From contig NZ_OBEH01000002.1 of assembly GCF_900215465.1 (NCBI RefSeq), positions 494,937 through 558,936 of the forward strand: a stretch of DNA of 64,000 nt, in the 5' to 3' direction. Shown in pieces: positions 1 to 8,000 of this stretch. Positions within the stretch are counted from its first letter, which is position 1. Every line of letters begins with the position of its first letter. A program made the position numbers and the translations under genes. A model generated the notes under the pieces. The model made no database searches, was not told the origin of the DNA, and saw nothing but the letters and a program-made list of their open reading frames with translations. This DNA is from Flagellimonas pacifica (GTDB lineage: Bacteria > Bacteroidota > Bacteroidia > Flavobacteriales > Flavobacteriaceae).

Positions 1-1
1 T

Positions 2-550
2 TCGGGTATTTTATTTGTGTTGATTGTTTTGAACATCAATGATTTGTTTTTGATGCTTCCAGAGGAATACCGTGGTGGGTTCAGCATAATAGCATTAATT
101 GGGATGGCAAAGGTTTTTGATTCGCTTTTAGGGAACATCAATGCCATTTTGTATTATTCTAAATATTACAAATGGGTGTTAGTGATGGGTATCTGTTTTG
201 CGGTTGTTACTATTTTGCTCAATCTTTGGTTGATTCCTTTATATGGTATTGAAGGTGCTGCTTTGGCCAGTTTTATGGCCATTTTTATGTTCAATCTGTC
301 CAAGTTGATATTTGTAAAGCTCAAATTTGGTTTTTTGCCTTTTTCAAAAGCCACTTTTAAGGTTTTTGCAACCCTGTTACTGATAGGTGTACTGTTTTAT
401 GTATTACAATTTCCATTTCATCCCATAATTAATATCCTTTTAAAATCAGCTTTAATAGGAGCGATATACTTGGGTATATTATTTCGTTTTGAAATTTCCG
501 AAGATGTTTCTGGGGTACTTTCTAAATGGTTGAGGAGGAGGGAAGAGTAG
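2..550 (+). CDS. Wzx/MATE-like polysaccharide flippase, C-terminal part (5' end outside window)
   Basis: The reading frame is open from the first base (codons begin at position 2) to the stop at 550, so the gene starts upstream of the window; the first internal ATG should not be taken as the start. The visible ~180 residues form about five hydrophobic segments with short charged loops, ending in the basic tail KWLRRREE. The pattern LIPLYGIEGAALAS (a polar residue-Gly-Gly turn between two helices) is typical of the second half of oligosaccharide flippases of the polysaccharide biosynthesis (MATE/Wzx) superfamily, which move lipid-linked sugar units across the inner membrane for O-antigen, capsule or exopolysaccharide assembly. 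The following gene is convergent, so this is the last gene of its transcript. Substrate cannot be judged. Confidence 0.75.
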   Translation, partial: SGILFVLIVLNINDLFLMLPEEYRGGFSIIALIGMAKVFDSLLGNINAILYYSKYYKWVLVMGICFAVVTILLNLWLIPLYGIEGAALASFMAIFMFNLSKLIFVKLKFGFLPFSKATFKVFATLLLIGVLFYVLQFPFHPIINILLKSALIGAIYLGILFRFEISEDVSGVLSKWLRRREE

Positions 551-563
551 CTCAACATCCATG

Positions 564-584
564 CTTCGACGAGCTCAGTATGAC
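564..584. repeat. Short GAGCTC-centred palindromic intergenic repeat
   Basis: The stretch CTTCGACGAGCTCAGTATGA lies between the flippase stop and the terminator of the next gene. It has a GAGCTC core and closely resembles the dispersed motif CTTCGACAAGCTCAG, which I recall as a common intergenic repeat in many bacterial genomes, including flavobacteria. Only one clear copy is present here, so repeat status rests on recall rather than on copies in this window. Confidence 0.4.
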
Positions 585-602
585 AAAGCAACTGTAACCC
601 AA

Positions 603-639
603 AAAGAAACCCCGTAGCGGATAAATCCAACTACGGGGT
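603..639 (-). terminator. Rho-independent terminator of the Arg/Ser/Tyr-rich protein gene
   Basis: A perfect 9-bp inverted repeat (ACCCCGTAG at 609-617 and CTACGGGGT at 631-639) encloses a 13-nt loop. Read on the minus strand the hairpin is followed by TTCTTTTT, the usual U-tract, about 30 bases after the stop of the minus-strand gene. There is no T-run on the plus-strand side, so it acts for the minus-strand gene. Confidence 0.85.
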
Positions 640-667
640 AAACAACTAACCAACCTAAAAACTATCT

Positions 668-1954
668 TTATTGCACTCGTCTAGAGCTTCTTGATCTAGT
701 ACCTGAGTTGCTACTTCTTTTATAATTTGTGTTTCCACTTCTCTTAACAGTAGTCTTTGTACTTCTGGAAACCGTTCTTTTGGGAGCACTGCTTCTACTT
801 GCTACCGATCTACCTGTACTTTTTCTGGCCTGCGGCTTTCTGTAGGTACTTGAGGTACTTCTAGTAACAGTTCTACTTCTTGGGGTAGAGGTTACTTCTC
901 GTTTTGTGACTGTTCGGCTATTTGGCCTTTTTGTCACCTGCTTTTGGGTAACGGTTCTACCATTGTTATTACTTCTCGAAGCTGTACTTCCTCTTCTGTA
1001 ATCACTTTGTTTAACAGTTCTGCTACTTGGTTTACGTGTCACTTGTCTTTGTGTAACAGTTCTACCATTGTTGTTACTTCGTGAAGCAGTGCTTCCTCTT
1101 CTGTAATCACTTTGCTTTATAGTTCTACCAGTGCTATTATTATTTCTTCTCACTTTGTTGTTGGAACGACTTACTGTATTTCCTTTTCTATAATCATTAT
1201 GTCCAACACTTCTATTACTTCTTCCATAATTGCTTCCATCTCTTCTAACACTATGGTTGCGTCTGGATACTCTTTTGTCATTTCTATAGATATTATCTCT
1301 TCTGTAATGTCTGTCGTTTCTGTATGTTTTACCAACAGAGGCATAACTTCTTCTATAGTTATTCCTATAGGGTCTGTAATAGGTATATCTAATTGGTCTG
1401 TAATATCTTCTATATGGTCTAGTATATACATTACAATAAGATACAGCTGGTCTTACAAAGTACCTATGGAAAGGTCTATACGCATAATGTCTGTTATAAA
1501 TGTTGATATATCCGGTACAATGGCTAAAAGCACCGCCATTATAGAAAACATTTAGTCCACCAACTCTGCGAACACGACCATTTCGGTACCAAACGTCTAC
1601 GTCTCCTATTTGAGAAACACGTCCGTAATAGTCATAATAGACAGGAATATTTTCTACTTGAACTATTGCTCCATAGTCGTCATACTGTACATAAGGATTA
1701 TAGTTGTATCCTGAGTTGAAGGTGATGCCCACATTGCCAATTCTGGCTCCGACACCAACATTTACTTGATTATCAATGTAAAAATCGAACTCACCATCTG
1801 GGTATACTGAAAAAGTTACCCCATTCTCTACAAAGATGAATGAGTTCCCGTATCGATAAGCACTATTGATAAATGATCTATCTTCTATTTTGGCTGCATG
1901 GATGCTTGGAGCACCCAACAGAACTGCTGCTATAATGAGTACTAACTTTTTCAT
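668..1954 (-). CDS. Secreted Arg/Tyr- then Arg/Ser/Thr-rich repeat protein of unknown function
   Basis: I place the start at the ATG at 1954, because it begins a clean signal peptide (MKKLVLIIAAVLLGAPSIHA); the in-frame extension upstream has no such feature. Mature residues ~20-150 look like a small beta-rich domain with repeated GxVxxIGxVxVWYxxGRVRRVGG-type strands. Residues ~150-230 are strongly Arg/Tyr-rich (RPYRRYYRPIRYTYYRPYR). The rest is low-complexity Arg/Ser/Thr/Asn, including a 35-residue unit with KQSDYRRGSTASRSNNNGRT that occurs twice in tandem (105-bp period in DNA) and decaying RTVT..VT..P repeats. The product is very basic (estimated pI >11) and should be exported; binding to polyanions (LPS, extracellular DNA, sulfated polysaccharide) is inference only. 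Monocistronic, with its own terminator. Confidence 0.75.
   Translation of the reverse strand: MKKLVLIIAAVLLGAPSIHAAKIEDRSFINSAYRYGNSFIFVENGVTFSVYPDGEFDFYIDNQVNVGVGARIGNVGITFNSGYNYNPYVQYDDYGAIVQVENIPVYYDYYGRVSQIGDVDVWYRNGRVRRVGGLNVFYNGGAFSHCTGYINIYNRHYAYRPFHRYFVRPAVSYCNVYTRPYRRYYRPIRYTYYRPYRNNYRRSYASVGKTYRNDRHYRRDNIYRNDKRVSRRNHSVRRDGSNYGRSNRSVGHNDYRKGNTVSRSNNKVRRNNNSTGRTIKQSDYRRGSTASRSNNNGRTVTQRQVTRKPSSRTVKQSDYRRGSTASRSNNNGRTVTQKQVTKRPNSRTVTKREVTSTPRSRTVTRSTSSTYRKPQARKSTGRSVASRSSAPKRTVSRSTKTTVKRSGNTNYKRSSNSGTRSRSSRRVQ
945..1156 (-). repeat. Two tandem copies of a 105-bp coding repeat
   Basis: The string GTAAC(A/G)GTTCTACCATTG starts at 948 and again at 1053, a 105-bp period that matches the duplicated 35-residue unit of the encoded protein. 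Partial, more diverged copies continue on both sides. The period is a multiple of three, so unit gain or loss keeps the frame. Confidence 0.75.
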
Positions 1955-2069
1955 ACTATAGGGTTTTAAATTCTGAATGCAATTATTTACATTCCGAAAA
2001 GTAAATACCAAACAGCGTGCCAAAAAAACCTGAATAAACGTAAATAACTGCTTATTAGTGTATTAAAAA

Positions 2070-4019
2070 TTAATCCTTTATGATGAACATTGATCTTCGG
2101 TTGAGTTGGTGATCTTCTTCAGGACATTTTATCCCGTTTGAACAATTGTTTAATAATTGTGTTTCCCCGTATCCTTTGGCAGATAACCTCTTTCTATCAA
2201 TTCCTTTGTTGATAAACCATTTCATTGTGGTTTGAGCTCTTCTTGAAGATAACCTCATATTAAATGCACTGCTAGACCTTGAGTCGGTATGTGACTCTAT
2301 ATGTATTTTTAGCTGAGGATATTCCTTTAATGCTTCAAGAATCTTAGCTAATTCAACTTCAGCATCTTTTCTTATATGATATTTACCGTAATCAAAATAA
2401 ATTGGTTGAAGATTTAATCTGCACCCAAGATCATCAACGGCACAATCTGGTGGGGTCAATTCTAAATTTAACTCTAAGGTATGTGATCCACGAGGTGTTA
2501 TAATGTTTTTTTCAGCAGGTATATATTCTTTACTGTCGTTTTCTGCCCGTAGAGCATATGGTTTGCCGCACTCAGCGAGATCTCTAAATATGTAAGCGCC
2601 ATTTTTATCTGTAATTGCTTGAGAAATTACCTTATTGTTTTCATTGAGCAGGGTTACTATCGATTTGTCTAGGGGCATTTTGGTTTTTGCATCCGTGACT
2701 ATTCCTTCAATGTTGATAATTCCACATTTTTCCCAAACTCTGTAAATATCATCAGAAATACTTCCTTCGTCCCCATCTCTATTGGAAGAGAGGTATCCTA
2801 TTTGTTTCTCTTCATTAATAATGAATCCAAAATCGTCTTTATTGGTGTTTATGGGTTGTTTCAAGTTTGTAACTTCAATAAACTCACCTTTTCTATCCAA
2901 TGAAATGGTAAAAATGTCCAATCCACCCAATCCAAGATGTCCATCACTTGAAAAGTATAGATTGTTGTTTTCACTAACGTATGGAAAAGTTTCCCGAGCT
3001 TCAGTATTAATTTCTGGTCCTAGGTTAATCGGGGTTCCGTAAGTTTCAGAATTTGCAATTTTTACATACCATATATCAGATTCGCCCAAGGTACCTGCCA
3101 TGTTGGAGGAGAAATATAAACGGGTTTCGTCCGGACTTAATGCAGGATGTGCTACCGAATATGAATCGTTGTTAAAGGGCAGTTCCTTGACATTGGTCCA
3201 CAATCCTCCATCATTTTTTTCAGCCCTATAGATTTTAAGTGTTACAAGCTTTTCTTTGTTTTGTTTTCTTTTACCATTGATATAGTTATTTCTTGTAAAG
3301 TATATTGTTTTACCATCCTTTGTGAATGCTGCAGTAGATTCATGGTATGGGGAGTTAATTTCTCCCTTAAGAGGTTCAGGATTGGTAATACCCCAATCTT
3401 CACTTATATCAGCTTCATATAAATCTACATATGGCAACCCGGACCAGTTATGAATTGCAGACCCTTCAGTTTCTTGTGATGAAGAGGCATATACAATTTT
3501 ATCTTTAAAAAAGGATGGCCCAAAATCTGAACCTTTAAAAGATTTGGTGATATTCTCTACTTCAAATTTTTTGGATTGAAACTTGACTAGGCTATCCAAA
3601 GATGGATAACTATCCACATAAATTTCAGCTATTCTTGAAGTTGAAGATTTCTCTGCATATTTTCCCATGATCTTTTTGGATTCATGGTATTCACCAATAC
3701 TTTTAAGGCTTTGTGCAGCTCTGTGATAGTACACAGGTTCCATTTCATTTGGATACTTTTCCATTAGCTCCTTGTACCATTTAACGGCATCTATATAGTC
3801 ACTGTTAAAATAATAGGTGTCTCCCAATTTTTTAAAGATTTGGGCAGATTCATATCCATTTTCAACTACTTTGAGATATATTTCTCTTGCATTGATAAAG
3901 TCATAAGTATCAAATTCTTTATTTGCCTTTTTGATAACGCTTGATTGTGCGTAAATCAAATTTACGGATAATGCTATTATAGTGATTATAAGTAATGTTC
4001 GAGGTAATGTATTGTTCAT
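2070..4019 (-). CDS. OmpA-family protein with TPR, PD40 propeller and carboxypeptidase-regulatory-like domains
   Basis: The 649-aa product has a signal peptide (cleavage near residue 24, ...LIYAQSS). It is followed by TPR-like helices (~25-130), a PD40/WD40-like beta-propeller (~150-420, blades such as HPALSPDETRLYFSSN), a carboxypeptidase-regulatory-like beta-sandwich (~435-525) and an OmpA C-terminal peptidoglycan-binding domain (~540-649, with IYFDYGK...IESHTDSRSS...RRAQ). Proteins of this architecture sit at the periplasmic face of the outer membrane; related proteins (SprE/PorE type) are linked to type IX secretion and gliding. It starts one base after the PorP/SprF stop, so it is the third gene of the adhesin-PorP-OmpA unit. 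Inference: it ties the outer-membrane partner to peptidoglycan. Confident on domains, less on partner. Confidence 0.85.
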   Translation of the reverse strand: MNNTLPRTLLIITIIALSVNLIYAQSSVIKKANKEFDTYDFINAREIYLKVVENGYESAQIFKKLGDTYYFNSDYIDAVKWYKELMEKYPNEMEPVYYHRAAQSLKSIGEYHESKKIMGKYAEKSSTSRIAEIYVDSYPSLDSLVKFQSKKFEVENITKSFKGSDFGPSFFKDKIVYASSSQETEGSAIHNWSGLPYVDLYEADISEDWGITNPEPLKGEINSPYHESTAAFTKDGKTIYFTRNNYINGKRKQNKEKLVTLKIYRAEKNDGGLWTNVKELPFNNDSYSVAHPALSPDETRLYFSSNMAGTLGESDIWYVKIANSETYGTPINLGPEINTEARETFPYVSENNNLYFSSDGHLGLGGLDIFTISLDRKGEFIEVTNLKQPINTNKDDFGFIINEEKQIGYLSSNRDGDEGSISDDIYRVWEKCGIINIEGIVTDAKTKMPLDKSIVTLLNENNKVISQAITDKNGAYIFRDLAECGKPYALRAENDSKEYIPAEKNIITPRGSHTLELNLELTPPDCAVDDLGCRLNLQPIYFDYGKYHIRKDAEVELAKILEALKEYPQLKIHIESHTDSRSSSAFNMRLSSRRAQTTMKWFINKGIDRKRLSAKGYGETQLLNNCSNGIKCPEEDHQLNRRSMFIIKD

Positions 4020-4020
4020 A

Positions 4021-5007
4021 TTAGAAAAATCTAGGAGCTACAATTTTTTCAGATTGGTTAAAAATGTCAAATCGGAGGAATACTTCATAGGAGCCATTAC
4101 TATAATCTTCAATTGCTGTTGATTGATAATCATAACCGACACCAGCAAAAATGCTGTTTGAAATTTGAAACCCTAAAAGGCCGCTTATAGAAGCGTTCCA
4201 TCTATAGGATGCACCTATAACAAACTTCTCATTGAACATGAAATTAGCCGACAAGTCCCATTGAATGGGAGCACCACTTACCAGCCTCCATAAGGTTGCT
4301 GGCTTTAATTTTATGTTGGGACTTAAATCAAACACATAACCTGCAATAAAAAAATAGTGTAATCTTTCAACCACGATACCATCAATATTTTCATCCACTA
4401 ATGATTGTTCATCATAGTGCTGAGTGGAAAGAAAATTCGGAACTGAAACTCCAGTATAGAAATTTTGAGTATTGTAATAGATTCCGGCGCCTACTTGTGG
4501 TTGTATTTTGGAGTCAACATTATTCTGAAAGAAAGGATCGTTGGGGTTGAACAGGTTAATCTTTGAATAATCAACATCTAACATGTCAACCCCTGCTTTT
4601 AATCCAAATGAAAGTTTGCTCACATTTCTTCTGGCCAAATGTAGCGAGTATGCTATGTCAATAGCCGCATTAGATTCTATGGCTGGTCCTATTTGATCAT
4701 GCACTATAGAGGCTCCTATCCCCATATTATCATAGAATCCAACAGGAAGATTAACAGTAAAAGTCCCTGTTTTTGGAGAACCTTCAAGATCCACCCATTG
4801 GTAACGGCCCAATAAACCAAGACTCAAGGTTTCTCTTGAGCCAGCATAAGCTGGATTTATTATCTGTGTGTTATACATGTATTGTGTGTATTGTGGACTT
4901 TGTTGGGCAGAGATTAGAGAAATCATTCCAAAAAAGAGCACACTGAGAGCTAGTTTTTTCACTATGATATTTATTGATCTTTGAACAAAAAGATTTGATT
5001 TTTTCAT
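4021..5007 (-). CDS. PorP/SprF family type IX secretion-associated outer-membrane protein
   Basis: The 328-aa protein has a signal peptide (~1-35, ending ISAQQ) and then the family hallmark QYTQYMYNTQIINPAYAGSR, continuing as amphipathic beta-strands to a C-terminal strand ending in Phe. PorP/SprF proteins are outer-membrane beta-barrels; SprF is needed for SprB adhesin secretion in Flavobacterium johnsoniae, and paralogues usually lie next to genes for type-B-CTD cargo. That is the arrangement here: the adhesin gene ends 23 bp upstream and the OmpA gene begins 1 bp downstream. The bases before the start read CCTCCTCC, which is anti-SD-like rather than a Shine-Dalgarno, in keeping with weak SD use in Bacteroidota. 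Likely the dedicated surface partner of the adhesin. Confidence 0.9.
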   Translation of the reverse strand: MKKSNLFVQRSINIIVKKLALSVLFFGMISLISAQQSPQYTQYMYNTQIINPAYAGSRETLSLGLLGRYQWVDLEGSPKTGTFTVNLPVGFYDNMGIGASIVHDQIGPAIESNAAIDIAYSLHLARRNVSKLSFGLKAGVDMLDVDYSKINLFNPNDPFFQNNVDSKIQPQVGAGIYYNTQNFYTGVSVPNFLSTQHYDEQSLVDENIDGIVVERLHYFFIAGYVFDLSPNIKLKPATLWRLVSGAPIQWDLSANFMFNEKFVIGASYRWNASISGLLGFQISNSIFAGVGYDYQSTAIEDYSNGSYEVFLRFDIFNQSEKIVAPRFF

Positions 5008-5030
5008 TGATAAGGAGGAGGTTTGCCGTT

Positions 5031-8000
5031 CTAATTGTTATTGATGTATAAGTATCCTGAATAGCTGGCCTCACCTGGATTTTCATTAGGAAATTCTAGT
5101 ATGTAGAAATAAGTGCCACTTGGTAGTTCTTTTTCCTTGGAAACCGTTGCATTACCCTCAGAAATACCCCTGAACAATTTATTTCCAATCCCATAACCTT
5201 CTACTTCGTAGACCGTTGCTCCCCATCTATTATATACCCTAAACACATTGTTTGGATAGTTTTCAATACCATTTATTTGGAAATAATCGTTTATCCCATC
5301 ACCGTTTGGTGAAATACCTGTGAAAATCTCAAAATCAATACTTGTGGTTCCATAGCCACAAACATCACCGACAAACACAATTGTTGGGTCATTTTCATTA
5401 TAACTGTCATTGTCTGACATATCGGATACCTCTAGATTAACATCTGTTGTTTGGGCAAAAACGGTTGCTTGGTTCTCAAGCAGATCTTGGGCAATATCTT
5501 CGGCTTCTAATTGATATATTACATTGAATTCCCATTCTTCACCTATATCAATAAGGTTATTGCTGTTTTCATCACCTGATTCTGGGGTATTTATTGGGAC
5601 ATTGCTCAATAATTCATCTACTAAAGTTGTAAGCTGAAGAGGAGTGCCCCCTAGGTTTGCAATTTTAAAATTGTACCTGATCGCATCTGCGCACTCGTCA
5701 TTGTCTTGATCTATAAGGAAGCCGGTTTTGATAAGGCCTATTGACGCAGAAGGAATTTCACAGCTGCCACCTACAGATATGGTTGTAGCATCATCTTCTT
5801 GGTTACTGTTGTTGTCTGATAAATCTGAGACCTCAACATTTGTCAGAGTTTCAGCAGTTACAGAAGCTTGGTTGGATACCACATTGGCATTTAGATCTTG
5901 ATCAGTAATGCCATAATGTGCTTCGTAAACCCACGTTTCACCCGGAAATAGGATTCCATCATTATTAATATCACTTTCTAAAACTAGATTGGATATAGAG
6001 CCATTTAATAAATCATCACTCACCACAATGTTTATCAAATCCTCGTTCCCAATATTTGTGACATAAAATGTATAGAGAATACTTTCGTTGCAACCGTCTT
6101 GGTCAATATCTGAAAGACTAGCTTGTTTGATAAGACCAATTCCTGGGTTTTGACAGCTTACAAGGTCAATATCTGTTGGTCTGTTCTGGTCAATTTCTAG
6201 GAAATCTGACAAATCTGTCACTACCAAATTAAGTTGGCCTACTATGTTAGCCGTAACTTGAGCCTGGTTGGATACAGAGCCAATAGTTATGTCTGTTGCT
6301 GTAAGATTATAGGTTGCAGTAAATTCCCAACTCTCATTGGAATCCAATTCACCATCGTTGTCAGTATCCCCCTCAGGGCCCACAATGGTAATGGTGGGGT
6401 GGTCAAGATCTACCAACACCACATTTTCCAAAGCTTGGTCATTTCCGGTAGTGTTGGTGACTGTAAAAGTATATTCAATGGTATCACAACCACCATTTAC
6501 CAGTTCACCTGTTTTTATAAGTGCAATTCCCGCCGCCCCGGCGCTACAGTGTGATAAATCAATGATTGTTGGGTCATCCTCAGTTGGGCTGTCGTTGTCC
6601 GATAGATCGGAAACGCTGACACCAGGCTGTCCAATTACATCGGCGGTGACAGTTGCTTGATTGGTGACCTGGGCATTGTCTATGTCTTGTTGTAGTATTG
6701 CGTAAGTTGCGCTGTAAATCCATATTTCACCGGAATCCATTTGGTTATTATTGTTATCGTCTCCCGAGTCAGGTCCTGAAACTATTCCCCCTAACAAAGG
6801 ATCGGTGAGGACAACGTTATTGAAGACATCTAGTGCATCTTGATTGGTTACCTCGAAAGTATATAGTATTTCCTCGCATCCAAGTCCACCCATGGCGTCT
6901 AATGCACTGCCCGTCTTAATCAATGAAATACTGGGGGTTGATGGAGTGCAATGGGATAGGTCTATAATTGTTGGGTCATCCTCAGCGAAAGTGTTATCAT
7001 CTGACAAATCAGAGACAGATGCTCCAGGCTGTCCAATTACATCGGCGGTAACGGTTGCCTGATTGGTGACCTGCGTATTGTTTATGTCTTGTTGTTGTAT
7101 TGTGTAAGTTGCGCTGTAAATCCATATCTCACCGGGATCCATTTGGTTATTATTGTTATCGTCTCCCGAGTTAGGCCCTGAAATAACACCTCCTAATAAT
7201 GGATCCGTGAGAACAATATTGTCGAAACCTTCCAATGAACCATTGTTGGTTACCTCGAAAGTATATAGTATTTCCTCACATCCAAGTCCGCCCAAGGCAT
7301 CTATTGCACTGCCTGTCTTTATGAGCGCGATATTTGGAATTGTAGGGGTACAGTGTGATAGGTCAATTACAGTGGGATCATCTTCCGTGATACTATTGTC
7401 ATCGGAAAGATCTGATTCCGATACTCCTGGCTGTGTTGTTACATCTGCGGTCACCATGGCTTGGTTGGTGACCTGTGTATTGATGATGTCCTGTTGTGTA
7501 ATGGTGTATGTTGCACTGTATACCCATGTTTCTCCTGGATCCAATTGGTTGTTGCTGTTGTTGTCTCCTGAGTCAGGCCCTGAAATAGCTCCACCTAGCA
7601 ATGGATCGGTAAGGACAACATTATCAAAAGTTTCCTGTGCGCCTTGGTTGGTCACTTCAAATAAATATAGTATTTCCTCACAACCGAGTCCTCCTACAGC
7701 ATCCAAAGCACTCCCGGTTTTTATAAGTGATAAGCGAGAAGGGCAGTTAGCTAAACTTACTACAGTTGGATCGTCTTCGGTAATACTGTCATCATCTGAA
7801 AGGTCAGATACCGTTGCGCCCGGTTGCCCTATCACATTAGCAGTTACAGTAGCCTGATTGGTTACCTGTCCATTGTTGATGTCTTGTTGGGTGATAAAAT
7901 AGGTGACGATATACATCCAGGTTTCATTGACGTCCAATTGCCCATCATTGTCATCATCACCAGATATTGGGCCTGGTATTACTCCTCCTAATAGTGGATC

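Noticed and set aside
1112..1555. 147-codon plus-strand frame opposite the basic repeat protein
   Set aside because: Ser/Ile-rich low-complexity antisense of an Arg/Tyr-rich coding stretch; no evidence of its own.
1955..2023. Upstream extension of the basic repeat protein (23 extra residues)
   Set aside because: Would place a clear signal peptide inside the protein; the ATG at 1954 fits better.
7153..7857. Plus-strand frame of 234 codons (and similar ones at 6234-7062, 8416-8628, 9262-9573) inside the adhesin gene
   Set aside because: Antisense to a strongly supported repeat protein; its regular Ser/Pro-rich pattern just mirrors the tandem repeat on the other strand.
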